A DNA stretch of 64,000 nucleotides, taken from assembly GCF_000445105.1 (NCBI RefSeq), contig NZ_ATDP01000092.1, forward strand, positions 186,001 to 250,000. The letters run 5' to 3'. This stretch comes from Sphingobium lactosutens DS20 (GTDB lineage: Bacteria; Pseudomonadota; Alphaproteobacteria; Sphingomonadales; Sphingomonadaceae). The notes under the pieces were generated by a model that made no database searches, was not told the origin of the DNA, and worked only from the letters and a program-made list of their open reading frames with translations. Positions 29,899 through 38,349 of this stretch are shown one piece after another. Made by a program: the position numbers and the translations under genes. How positions within the stretch are numbered: the first letter of the stretch is position 1; every line of letters begins with the position of its first letter.

Positions 29899-30590
29899 TG
29901 CGGGGAGCGATCAGGACAAGCGCGCTGGCCACCCTCCTGCTCGTCGCGGCCTGCGATGGTCGGGAGGAAAGCGCAATCGACAATCTGGCCAATGGCGCCA
30001 ACCAGGCGCAGGTGGAAAATAATGTACGGGCCGAAGCGATGGCGCTGATGGAGCCGCTCGCACCGCCCGAACCGGGGACGCCGGGCGGCCTGCCGGTCGA
30101 CCCTGCACCGATCGAGGAGGGGTCGATCGACCCGGGCAGCGCGCAGGGCGCGGCGCAGGTGGTGCAGGGCTATTATGGCCTGCTGGAGGAAAAGCGTTTC
30201 GAGGACGCACAGGATATGTGGAATCCGGCGACTGCGATCGGCGCGCAGGATGACGCGCATTTTGCCGCGCGTTTCCGGGGTTTCAGCGAAATCCATGCCA
30301 ATGTCGGTGCGCCATCGGAACCCGAAGGGGCGGCCGGTTCGCTTTATGTGACAGTGCCGGTGCAGGTCTATGGCCGCATCGCCGCCAACGGAAAGCCCTG
30401 GTATGCGTTGCGGCAGGTGACGCTGCGCCGCGTCAATGATGTGCCGGGATCGACGGAAGAGCAGCGCCGCTGGCATATCCAGTCGATCGGCGCCTATGTC
30501 CCGGAGGAGGCGGAAGTTGCGTCCAGCGCGAGCGCGCCGATTTCCATCACCGATGGCATGGCGCGCCGGAAGCAGGCAGAACAGAAATGA
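29898..30590 (+). CDS. Putative lipoprotein of unknown function
   Basis: A 230-residue protein with a lipoprotein signal ending at the cysteine in LATLLLVAACDGREE. A Pro/Glu-rich linker (EPLAPPEPGTPGGLPVDPAPIEEG) precedes a globular domain: QGYYGLLEEKRFEDAQDMWNPATAIG, then FSEIHANVGAPSEP, LYVTVPVQVYGRIAANGKPWYALRQVTLRRV. That pattern resembles NTF2-like or DUF4440-type domains, without certainty. It is coupled to the repeat lipoprotein upstream, which suggests a shared envelope role. Confidence 0.75.
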   Translation: MRGAIRTSALATLLLVAACDGREESAIDNLANGANQAQVENNVRAEAMALMEPLAPPEPGTPGGLPVDPAPIEEGSIDPGSAQGAAQVVQGYYGLLEEKRFEDAQDMWNPATAIGAQDDAHFAARFRGFSEIHANVGAPSEPEGAAGSLYVTVPVQVYGRIAANGKPWYALRQVTLRRVNDVPGSTEEQRRWHIQSIGAYVPEEAEVASSASAPISITDGMARRKQAEQK

Positions 30591-30639
30591 CGGTGGCGGG
30601 GCGATGGCCGGGATGACCCGCCATCGCCCCCATCAACAA

Positions 30640-31095
30640 TCAGGCCACGGTCGCCTTGACGATCTTGCCCGGCGTGCGCGGCGGCTCGCCCTTGGGCAGC
30701 GCGTCGACATACTCCATGCCCGACGTCACTTCGCCCCAGACGGTATATTGCCCGTCGAGGAAGGTGGCATCGTCAAAGCAGATGAAGAACTGGCTGTTGG
30801 CGCTGTTGGGATTGGACGCGCGCGCCATTGAGCAGACGCCGCGCACATGCGGCTGACGGCTAAATTCAGCCTTGAGGTCGGGCTTGTCGGGGTGGCCGCC
30901 CATGCCCGTGCCGGTCGGATCGCCGCCCTGCGCCATGAAGCCGGGGATGACCCGGTGGAAGACGACGCCGTCGTAAAAGCCTTCCTTGGTATTTTCCACG
31001 ATGCGCGCGACATGGCCGGGCGCAAGGTCGGGGCGCAGCTTGATGACGACATCGCCGCCGCTGTCGAGGGTAAGGGTAAGCGTATCGTCGGCCAT
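30640..31095 (-). CDS. Cyclophilin-type peptidyl-prolyl isomerase
   Basis: A 151-residue cytoplasmic cyclophilin without signal peptide. Diagnostic segments are GVVFHRVIPGFMAQGGDPTGTGMGG, ARASNPNSANSQFFICFDDATFLDGQYTVWGEV and MEYVDALPKGEPPRTPGKIV. The catalytic arginine is in FHRVIPGFMAQGGD. It converges with the lipoprotein gene and diverges from mgtE. Confidence 0.95.
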   Translation of the reverse strand: MADDTLTLTLDSGGDVVIKLRPDLAPGHVARIVENTKEGFYDGVVFHRVIPGFMAQGGDPTGTGMGGHPDKPDLKAEFSRQPHVRGVCSMARASNPNSANSQFFICFDDATFLDGQYTVWGEVTSGMEYVDALPKGEPPRTPGKIVKATVA

Positions 31096-31241
31096 GAAAA
31101 ATCCTCTCTTGCCGGGGACGTGGGGATGGAGCCCATATAAAGGCTAAAGACCGGGATGGAAGCGCTGTCTCCTTATTGCATTTCCAGTGGGCATGGGCGA
31201 AAGCGACGATATGTTACAGGAACCGGACAGTAGGGGGCGCC

Positions 31242-32681
31242 ATGAGCGAGCGCGGCGATATGGCCGAACCCCTGGTGCATGGGGATGATTTCGAAGATCC
31301 GGTGATCGAGGCGGCGGAGGCCAGCCACGATGAAGATGACCGGCTGAAGCCCGAATATCTGACGGCCGTGCTGGACGCGGTCGAGGATGGCGACAGCGAA
31401 AAGGCGCGCGACCTGGTGTCGCCGCTGCATCCGGCCGACATTGCCGACCTGCTGGAACTGGCCCCGTCCGAACGGCGCGCCGATATTGCCGCGGCGCTGG
31501 GCGACCTGGTCGGCGCGGAAGTCCTGTCCGAACTCAATGATTATGTGCGCGACGACCTGATCGGCGCGCTGGCGCCCGAACAGGTGGCGGAATTCGCGTC
31601 CGAACTGGATACCGACGACGCCGTCGCGATCATCGAGGATCTGGAGGAAGCCGACCAGCAGGCGGTGCTGGAGGCGATGGAGCCAGAGGATCGCGCCGCG
31701 ATCGAAAGCGCGCTGGCGCACCCGGAGGAATCCGCCGGCCGCCTGATGCAGCGCGACCTGGTCGCGGTGCCCGAGCATATGACGGTCGGACAGGTGATCG
31801 ACTATCTACGCGACAGCGGCGATCTGACGCGGGATTTCTGGGAAATCTTCGTCGTCGATGAAGGCCATCGGCCGATCGGCACCTGCCAGCTCAGCTGGAT
31901 CCTGACCTGCCCGCGCGGCGTGCCCATGAGCGACCTCATGAAGCGGGAGCAGACGCTGATCCCGGTCGACATGGATCAGGAGGAAGTGGCGCTGCGCTTC
32001 CAGAAATATGCGCTGATCTCAGCCGCCGTGGTCGACAGTTCGGGCCGGCTGGTAGGCATGATCACGGTGGACGATATCGTCCACATCATCAGCCAGGAAG
32101 CGGGCGAAGATATATTGCGCCTGTCGGGCGCGGGCGAAGGCGACATCAACGAACCGGTGCTCGACAGCTATCGCGCGCGGGTCCGCTGGCTGCTCACCAA
32201 TTTGCTGACGGCGCTGGTCGCATCCACCATCATCGGCATTTTCGAAGGGACGATCCAGCAGATGGTCGCGCTGGCGACGCTGATGCCGATCGTCGCAGGA
32301 GTCGGCGGCAATGCCGGCAGCCAGACGATGGCCGTCACCGTGCGCGCGCTCGCCACCAACCAGATTACCGGGTCCAACGCCCGGCGCACCATCTTGCGGG
32401 AAATTCGCGTCGCGGTGCTCAATGGCGCGACCGTCGCCATCGTGCTGGGGATCGGCGTATCGCTGGTGTTCCAGAATATGGCGCTGGGCGGCGTCATCGC
32501 CGCCGCCATGGTCACGAACATCATCACGGCGGGCTTGGCCGGCGCATCGGTCCCGCTGGCCTTTGACCGGATGAACCTGGACCCGGCGGTGGCCTCCTCC
32601 ATCTTCGTGACGATGATCACGGATTCGATGGGGTTCTTCGCTTTCCTGGGGTTGGCGACCGCGGCGGGATTGACCGGCTGA
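31242..32681 (+). CDS. mgtE: Magnesium transporter MgtE
   Basis: A 479-residue channel. The N-terminal superhelical domain (LHPADIADLLELAPSERRADIAAALGD) is followed by paired CBS domains (about residues 155-280). A C-terminal membrane part has five helices, including PIVAGVGGNAGSQTMAVTVRALA, the ion-pore signature. The start at 31242 has AGGGGG directly upstream. The cytoplasmic domain senses magnesium in characterised members. Confidence 0.95.
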   Translation: MSERGDMAEPLVHGDDFEDPVIEAAEASHDEDDRLKPEYLTAVLDAVEDGDSEKARDLVSPLHPADIADLLELAPSERRADIAAALGDLVGAEVLSELNDYVRDDLIGALAPEQVAEFASELDTDDAVAIIEDLEEADQQAVLEAMEPEDRAAIESALAHPEESAGRLMQRDLVAVPEHMTVGQVIDYLRDSGDLTRDFWEIFVVDEGHRPIGTCQLSWILTCPRGVPMSDLMKREQTLIPVDMDQEEVALRFQKYALISAAVVDSSGRLVGMITVDDIVHIISQEAGEDILRLSGAGEGDINEPVLDSYRARVRWLLTNLLTALVASTIIGIFEGTIQQMVALATLMPIVAGVGGNAGSQTMAVTVRALATNQITGSNARRTILREIRVAVLNGATVAIVLGIGVSLVFQNMALGGVIAAAMVTNIITAGLAGASVPLAFDRMNLDPAVASSIFVTMITDSMGFFAFLGLATAAGLTG

Positions 32682-32705
32682 TCCGAGCGCCCATGTAAGG
32701 CCGTA

Positions 32706-33110
32706 ATGCCACTCCATATGACCAAGATCGCCTTCCGCAGCGAAGGCCCCGCGTCGTTGCGCGCCTGGCTGGAAAGCCAGGCCGGATCGGGCGAGGCGCG
32801 GATCACCACCCGCTATCTGCCCAAGCGCGTCGAGGAGATGACTGGCGGATCGCTGTACTGGATTCACGCCCACACCATCATCGGCCGCAGCCCGCTGCTG
32901 GGTTTCGAGGAAACGGGCCAAGGGCGATATTGGGTGCGGCTGGCGCCCCGGCTCATCCCCGTGCGCACCAGTCCCAAGCGCGCGCATCAGGGCTGGCGCT
33001 ATCTTGAGGACAAGGACGCGCCGCCGGACCTGGGCAGCGGCGAAGCGGATGATCTGGAGGCGATGCCGCCCGCCCTGCTGGGTGAACTCACGCGGTTAGG
33101 GCTGGTCTAG
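32706..33110 (+). CDS. DUF1489 family protein
   Basis: A 134-residue soluble protein: MPLHMTKIAFRSEGPASLRAWLES, then ITTRYLPKRVEEMTGGSLYWIHAHTIIGRSPLLGF and RPRAHQGWRYLEDKDAPPDLG-like residues. This matches the DUF1489 family, conserved in alphaproteobacteria and of unknown function. It follows mgtE by 24 nt and converges with the Mth938-like gene. Confidence 0.85.
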   Translation: MPLHMTKIAFRSEGPASLRAWLESQAGSGEARITTRYLPKRVEEMTGGSLYWIHAHTIIGRSPLLGFEETGQGRYWVRLAPRLIPVRTSPKRAHQGWRYLEDKDAPPDLGSGEADDLEAMPPALLGELTRLGLV

Positions 33111-33120
33111 CGGCAGACGG

Positions 33121-33513
33121 TTAGAGCGGCAGCAGCGCAGCGACGATCCAGCGTTCCTCGGCGCGCAGGACGCCCCAGGCACGCGCGGCGGCGCGGCTGT
33201 CCATCGCCTCGACGCCGATGCCCCGTGCTTCCAGCGCGCGCACGAAGGGCCGGGGCGGCTGCCGCAGTCCAGCGCCGGTGCCGAGCAGCAGAAATTCGGG
33301 CGCGGGATCAAGGGCGAACAGATCGCCAAATTGCGAGGCATCCAGCGCGTCGACCGACGGCGCATCGGTCCAGGCCATGGCGCGCAGCGGGCTGAGCAAC
33401 AGGCCGTCGGGAAACACATCATCGCGCACGCGAAAGCCGCGCCCCTGAAAGCCGGTGACGATCGGCCCCTGTCCGCTGTCATCGCGGCGCAGCCTGATGC
33501 CCGAATCGGTCAG
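33121..33513 (-). CDS. Mth938-like (DUF498) domain protein; probable CTG start
   Basis: A protein of about 130 residues whose core GPIVTGFQGRGFRVRDDVFPDGLLLSPLRAMAW and EFLLLGTGAGLRQPPRPFVRALEARGIGVEAMDSRAAARAW fits the Mth938/DUF498 family. Genes of this family often sit just after secF. The frame has no ATG, GTG or TTG that keeps the conserved N-terminus; the GTG at 33427-33429 removes it. A CTG at 33511-33513 overlaps the secF TGA as CTGA, like the usual ATGA junction, and is the best start. The function is unknown. Confidence 0.78.
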   Translation of the reverse strand: MTDSGIRLRRDDSGQGPIVTGFQGRGFRVRDDVFPDGLLLSPLRAMAWTDAPSVDALDASQFGDLFALDPAPEFLLLGTGAGLRQPPRPFVRALEARGIGVEAMDSRAAARAWGVLRAEERWIVAALLPL

Positions 33514-34496
33514 GGTCGCGCCCCGTCGTCGCGCGGCCCGACACGCTCCGCCTGCGCGGCGATGCCAGCCTTGGACGCTTTTTTCTCCGACGCTTGCGGG
33601 GTGAGGCCGAGCGAGATGAGCAGCGACGACGACACATAGATGGACGAATAGGTCCCCACGATCACGCCCAGCATCATCGCGGCGGTGAAGCCGCGCAGCA
33701 CATGACCGCCAAACAGCAGCAGCGACCCCAGCGCCAGCAGGATGGTCAGCGACGTCATCACCGTGCGCGGCAGCGTCTCATTGACCGACAGGTCGATGAG
33801 CGCCTTCATGTCCATCTTGCGATATTTGCGCATATTTTCGCGGATACGGTCGTCGATCACCATCTTGTCGTTGATCGAATAGCCCACGATCGTCAGCACG
33901 GCCGCGACGATGTTGAGGTCAAATTCCAGCTGGGTGATGGCGAAGAAGCCGAGCGTCATCAGCACGTCGTGCATGATCGCGACAAAGGTCGAGACGCCGA
34001 ATTGCCATTCGTAACGCAGCCAGGAAAAGATCGCGATGCCGACCACGGCCAGCACCACCGCCAATATGCCGTTCTGGATCAGCTCACCCGACACCTTGCC
34101 CGACACCGTATCGTAGCGGGAAAAGGTGACGCCGGGGAATTGCGCCGTCATTGCGTTGCGGGTCTTTTCCACCACCGCATTGGCCGCTCCCGCGCCGCCC
34201 TGCTCAGGCAAGGGCAAGCGGATCTGCACCGTCTTGGGATCGCCAAATTGCTGGAGCGAGCTTTCGCCCACGCCCAGGCGGCCAATGGTGGCGCGCACCT
34301 TGTCGGTTTCGACCGCCTGCGGGAATTTCGCCTCGATCATCAGGCCGCCGACGAAATCGACGCCGAGATTAAGGCCCCTGTGGGCCACGGCACCAATCGC
34401 CAGCACCGTCAGCAACGCGGTGAGCGCGAACGCCCATTTCCGCATCGCGACGAAGCCGATATTGGTGTTGTCGGGGACAAGCTTGAGCAGTTTCAT
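33510..34496 (-). CDS. secF: Protein translocase subunit SecF
   Basis: A 328-residue, six-helix partner of SecD that helps preprotein release using the proton gradient. It starts MKLLKLVPDNTNIGFVAMRKWAF; RGLNLGVDFVGGLMIEAKFP is the family signature, with VVGIAIFSWLRYEWQFG and GYSINDKMVIDDRIRENMRKYRKMD in the membrane core. It is separated from secD by 128 nt that hold a palindromic repeat. Its stop overlaps the proposed CTG start of the next gene. Confidence 0.96.
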   Translation of the reverse strand: MKLLKLVPDNTNIGFVAMRKWAFALTALLTVLAIGAVAHRGLNLGVDFVGGLMIEAKFPQAVETDKVRATIGRLGVGESSLQQFGDPKTVQIRLPLPEQGGAGAANAVVEKTRNAMTAQFPGVTFSRYDTVSGKVSGELIQNGILAVVLAVVGIAIFSWLRYEWQFGVSTFVAIMHDVLMTLGFFAITQLEFDLNIVAAVLTIVGYSINDKMVIDDRIRENMRKYRKMDMKALIDLSVNETLPRTVMTSLTILLALGSLLLFGGHVLRGFTAAMMLGVIVGTYSSIYVSSSLLISLGLTPQASEKKASKAGIAAQAERVGPRDDGARP

Positions 34497-34512
34497 GGCT
34501 TAAAACCTAATG

Positions 34513-34606
34513 CCGTTCGGGCTGAGCCTGTCGAAGCCCAGTCCTTCTTGAAGACCAGTTCCCTTCCGAAGAAAGAACAGCCCTTCGACAAGCTCAGGGC
34601 GAACGG
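34513..34606 (-). repeat. Sphingomonad-type palindromic repeat between secD and secF
   Basis: Two arms of about 27 nt, at 34513-34539 and 34580-34606, are inverted copies with about 22 of 27 positions matching. The left begins CCGTTCGGGCTGAGC and the right ends GCTCAGGGCGAACGG. The element can form a long hairpin in the middle of the secD-secF message. A single right-type arm recurs at 63115-63141. Confidence 0.85.
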
Positions 34607-34624
34607 AGATGCGACGCGCGCGCA

Positions 34625-36223
34625 TCAGATCGTGATTTCGGTCGGGCGCTTGGCGCGGACCCAGCGCGACGCCAGCAGGCGCGTGAAGGTGACGGCCGTG
34701 AACACGCTGGTGGCGATGCCGATTAGCAGCACGATGGCGAAGCCCTTGACCGGCCCGGAGCCGAGCGCGAGCATGATGCCGCCCGCGATCGCATGGGTCA
34801 CGTTCGCTTCGAAAATGGTGCGGCTGGCTTCCTTATAGCCATGCTCGATCGCCTGCACCACGTTGCGGCCGCGCCTGCGTTCTTCACGGATGCGTTCATA
34901 GATAAGGACGTTGGCATCGACCGCGGTGCCGATGGTCAGCACGAAGCCGGCAATGCCCGGCAGGGTCAAGGTCGCGCCCAAAATCCCCATGACGCCGAGG
35001 ATCACCAGCACGTTGATGGTGACAGCGATGTTCGCATAGACGCCAAAGCGCCCATAGCTCACAAACATGAAGGCGGCGACCGCGACCACGGCGATCACCG
35101 ACGCGATGAGGCCAGCGCGGATCGAGTCGGCGCCCAGGCCCGGCCCGACCGTGCGTTCCTCCACCACGGTGAGCGCGACCGGCAGCTTCCCCGACCGCAG
35201 CGCGATCGCCAGCTGGTTGGCGCTTTCCACGGTGAAGCTGCCGCTGATCTGCGCGCTGCCGCCCAGGATCGGTTCGTTGATATTGGGGGCGGACAAGACC
35301 CGGCCGTCCAGAATGATGGCGAAGGGCCGGTTGACATTCTGCGACGTCACCTGCCCGAACTTGCGGCCGCCAGAGCCATTGAAGCGGATGTTGACGATCG
35401 CCTGGTTATTCTGGTCATAGCCTTGCGTGGCGTCGGTCAGGTCCTCGCCCGACACCATCACCTGCCGCTTGACCGCGATCACCGGAACGCCGGACGGATT
35501 GTCGGGATAGGGCAGGACTTCGCTGCCCACCGGCGCGCGGCCCTGCGCGACTTCGGCGGGATTGGCGGTCGTGTCGACGAGCTTGAATTCGAGCTTTGCG
35601 GTCTGACCCAGCAGGTCCTTGAGCGCCTTGGGATTTTGAAGGCCCGGAACCTGCACGACGATGCGGTTGTCGCCCTGCTGCTGGATCGTGGGTTCGCGCG
35701 TCCCCATTTCGTCGATGCGCTTGCGGATCACTTCGGTCGCGACTTCCATCGCGCTCTTGACCGCATTGTCGATGCCCGCTTCCGTCGGCGTGATGACGAT
35801 GGTCGAGCTATTGACCACCTCGACATTGAAATCGCGCTGCCCGGTGAGGCCCGCGCCTTGCGTGAGCGGACGGATGCGCTCGACCGCGGCGTCGACCTGG
35901 GCCGGATTGCGCACCATGAAGCTCAACTTGCCGTCGCGGCTGGAAATATCGCCGATCGCGATGCGCGGATCGCCCCGGCGCAATTCGGTGCGGACCTGTT
36001 CCTCCATATTGACCAGCCGCTGCCTGGCCACGTCCTGGGTCGAGGCTTCGAGCAGCAAATGACTGCCGCCGGCCAGATCGAGGCCCAGATTGACGCGCGT
36101 CTGCATGAAGCCGGGCAGCCTGGCGACGGCGGCATCGGGCAGGAAGCTCGGCACGGCGCACAGCACGCCGATCAGGAGCGGCAGGAGGATCGCGGCGATC
36201 GCCCAGCGCGAAAAGTTCAGCAT
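34625..36223 (-). CDS. secD: Protein translocase subunit SecD
   Basis: A 532-residue translocase subunit with six helices and a large periplasmic domain. Family features are RVNLGLDLAGGSHLLLEAS at the start, QGDNRIVVQVPGLQNPKALKDLLGQTAKLEF, ERTVGPGLGADSIRAGL and TIGTAVDANVLIYERIREERRRGRNV. It follows yajC by 8 nt. SecDF-YajC associates with the SecYEG channel. Confidence 0.97.
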   Translation of the reverse strand: MLNFSRWAIAAILLPLLIGVLCAVPSFLPDAAVARLPGFMQTRVNLGLDLAGGSHLLLEASTQDVARQRLVNMEEQVRTELRRGDPRIAIGDISSRDGKLSFMVRNPAQVDAAVERIRPLTQGAGLTGQRDFNVEVVNSSTIVITPTEAGIDNAVKSAMEVATEVIRKRIDEMGTREPTIQQQGDNRIVVQVPGLQNPKALKDLLGQTAKLEFKLVDTTANPAEVAQGRAPVGSEVLPYPDNPSGVPVIAVKRQVMVSGEDLTDATQGYDQNNQAIVNIRFNGSGGRKFGQVTSQNVNRPFAIILDGRVLSAPNINEPILGGSAQISGSFTVESANQLAIALRSGKLPVALTVVEERTVGPGLGADSIRAGLIASVIAVVAVAAFMFVSYGRFGVYANIAVTINVLVILGVMGILGATLTLPGIAGFVLTIGTAVDANVLIYERIREERRRGRNVVQAIEHGYKEASRTIFEANVTHAIAGGIMLALGSGPVKGFAIVLLIGIATSVFTAVTFTRLLASRWVRAKRPTEITI

Positions 36224-36231
36224 GACGCCGC

Positions 36232-36567
36232 TCAGTCGTTCGCGGGCTTGGCGGTCATCGGGTCGATGACGTCGGTCAGCGTCGCCTTGACCGCCTTGAC
36301 CTTCATGCCCGGCGCCAGTTCGACATCGACATAGATGTCATCGACGCGCACCACCTTGCCCACCAGACCGCCGCCGGTGACGACCTGATCGCCTTTCTTC
36401 ACCGCGTCGATCTTGGCCTTGTGCGCCTTCATCTTCTTTTGCTGCGGACGGATGAGCAGGAAATAGAAGACGACGAAGATCAGGACCAGCGGCGCCATCT
36501 GCACCAGGATACCGGCGCCGGAGGCTTGCCCGCCCGCGGTCTGGGCAAAGGCTGGGGTAATGAACAT
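36232..36567 (-). CDS. yajC: Preprotein translocase subunit YajC
   Basis: A 111-residue protein: MFITPAFAQTAGGQ, one membrane helix (MAPLVLIFVVFYFLLIRPQQKKMKAHK) and a beta-rich tail (KKGDQVVTGGGLVGKVVRVDDIYVDVELAPGMKVKAVKATL). The short N-terminus and the RPQQKKMK motif after the helix are characteristic. It is the first gene of the yajC-secD-secF group. Confidence 0.95.
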   Translation of the reverse strand: MFITPAFAQTAGGQASGAGILVQMAPLVLIFVVFYFLLIRPQQKKMKAHKAKIDAVKKGDQVVTGGGLVGKVVRVDDIYVDVELAPGMKVKAVKATLTDVIDPMTAKPAND

Positions 36568-36753
36568 GGGTGGGACTGCCTTGTTGTCTGTCGGTCGCGG
36601 GCGGCCATTGGCGCACCCACGGATCAAGGGCGGGCGGCTAACACAGACAGGGGGGCGGAGGCAATATGATAAGGGCGCGCGGCGAGACGTGCGCGCCGTT
36701 GCGATTGAACCCTTGCATCACGGCGATCATGGCTCTATTGGGCGCCCTCCGGT

Positions 36754-36830
36754 CGGGACGTAGCGCAGCCTGGTAGCGCATCACACTGGGGGTGTGGGGG
36801 TCGGAGGTTCGAATCCTCTCGTCCCGACCA
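36754..36830 (+). tRNA. tRNA-Pro (anticodon GGG)
   Basis: A 77-nt cloverleaf with encoded CCA. The acceptor stem is CGGGACG/CGTCCCG. The D-arm contains GCGCAGCCTGGTAGCGC. The anticodon stem TCACA/TGTGG encloses the loop CTGGGGG, giving GGG at positions 34-36. The T-arm is GGAGGTTCGAATCCTCT. It lies alone between yajC and a lower-GC patch. Confidence 0.97.
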
Positions 36831-37188
36831 AAATTGCCAGCAAGATTGAGTGAGTTGATCTGACGCTACGGCGTCAACGCGGCTCGCGTCATTTGTCCAC
36901 CAGACGTTGGACACAGCTCCCCCGATTGCCGTCAGGCGCCATGCTCAAGGGAATGTGATCCCCTTCTGGCCATTTCTGGCTTTCGCTTCCTGATCCGGGA
37001 GGGCGAACAGATAGGCGGGGCAATCCGCGCGCGAGGTTATCGCACGGTCACAACACACGCTGGATGAGTTTGACCCCAGTCGGTCCCAAGGGCGCGAGAG
37101 AACGCTCACCGGCCGCTGATCCGGTCAGATGCCCGTAACCGTGCAGCCCGCCGTCATTCGCACGGGCTGGCGTCCATGGGAAAATGTC
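36831..37188. other. Gene-free stretch downstream of tRNA-Pro
   Basis: About 358 bases with no convincing gene. Two small inverted repeats are visible: TGACGC/GCGTCA near 36860-36875 and TGTCCA/TGGACA around 36894-36913. Base composition is less GC-biased than its surroundings. No integrase or transposase remnant is recognisable. Confidence 0.5.
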
Positions 37189-38349
37189 TTACGTCTTTTC
37201 GTTGACCGGAAGTGTGGGTTCATGAAGCATGAAGCCGCCCAGAACTGCAACGTCGTGGATTTGCTGTTCGTTGGCCCCATTCCGGATCATTTCCCGCAAT
37301 ACCGCCATCGCCCGTTCGTGCCCCGCAGGCGAGTTCAGGGTCATGAAATAGGTATCCTCGGCCTCCTGACGATTGCGAAAACCATGGGTGCAATTGCGGG
37401 GGCAAAAGGCGAAACCGCCTGGCGCGAGCATTCTGGTTTCCGTCGCGCAGGTCATTTCCAGCAGGCCTTCAAAGATGAAGAAAAACTCTTCCTCGGTCGG
37501 CTGATGATGGGGCGCGGCACCAAATCCGGGAGTGAAACCCAGCATCGTCAACATGGCGTGGCCGGCACTGAAGTCTCCGCTCATGACCTGCTTTCTGACA
37601 TTCTGGCCCGTCGCCTTGGTCGAAAGATTGTCCCTGGGCATCGACACCAGCCGCGGGAGCGGCTCGCGACGCTCAAAGGCCTCGCGCAGCGCGGCGATAT
37701 CGCCATCCTTGCCGATGACGAAATCGAGAGGTTCGGGGTCCTTGTTGACCAGCACGTCTCTCGGCAGCGCTGTATCGTCAAAGCACATGCCATGACGCTC
37801 GAAGATGGCAGCATAGGACGCAAAATCCGCTTGGCCCGTCGCTTTCCAAAGGCGATGCGCTTCGGCAAAGGCCCGCTCTGTTCCCGCCGGCGACTGGATC
37901 AGGATGATGGTCGCAGGCGCCTGGGATTCATTGCGAAATCCGAGTCGAGTCCGGGGCGGCGCATAGCCCATCGCATATTCACCCACCGCCTGCGACCTGT
38001 CGCCGATGGTCAGCACGGCCTCGCCTTCTGTCAGCACGACATAGCTATGGGAATCGACAAGATAATGTGTCGGCAATTCCGTGCCTGGCGCCAGCAAAAT
38101 GCTATGCACCGAAAAACGGCCCGAACTTTGTTCGCCATAGAGCAAAGTGCGGACATCAAGCCTGCCCCAGTCCCGTACGATCCCCTCGTCCCGGTTCATC
38201 AGCAATACGGGGATCGCTTCTGCGGTCGCCCAGCTTTCCCTCAATCTGACAATATCCGCCGGCTTGTTGATATCTGCCTCGATCGCAGGCCGCTCTTGGC
38301 CAATCAGGGCATCAACCCGTAAATTATCGGGGCTGACTTGATACAACAT
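37189..38349 (-). CDS. Bicupin domain protein of unknown function
   Basis: A 386-residue protein with two cupin-like halves. The first (about residues 85-150) contains LLAPGTELPTHYLVDSHSYVVLTEGEAVLTIGDRSQAVGEYAMGYAPPRTRLGF-type segments; the second (about 265-335) has GAAPHHQPTEEEFFFIFEGLLEMTCATETRMLAPGGFAFCPRNCTHGF. In the second the metal ligands HH...E and a later H are in place, so it is likely metal-binding; the first looks more degenerate. It stands alone between tRNA-Pro and hisC, and codon use looks less GC-rich than its neighbours. The substrate is unknown. Confidence 0.75.
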   Translation of the reverse strand: MLYQVSPDNLRVDALIGQERPAIEADINKPADIVRLRESWATAEAIPVLLMNRDEGIVRDWGRLDVRTLLYGEQSSGRFSVHSILLAPGTELPTHYLVDSHSYVVLTEGEAVLTIGDRSQAVGEYAMGYAPPRTRLGFRNESQAPATIILIQSPAGTERAFAEAHRLWKATGQADFASYAAIFERHGMCFDDTALPRDVLVNKDPEPLDFVIGKDGDIAALREAFERREPLPRLVSMPRDNLSTKATGQNVRKQVMSGDFSAGHAMLTMLGFTPGFGAAPHHQPTEEEFFFIFEGLLEMTCATETRMLAPGGFAFCPRNCTHGFRNRQEAEDTYFMTLNSPAGHERAMAVLREMIRNGANEQQIHDVAVLGGFMLHEPTLPVNEKT

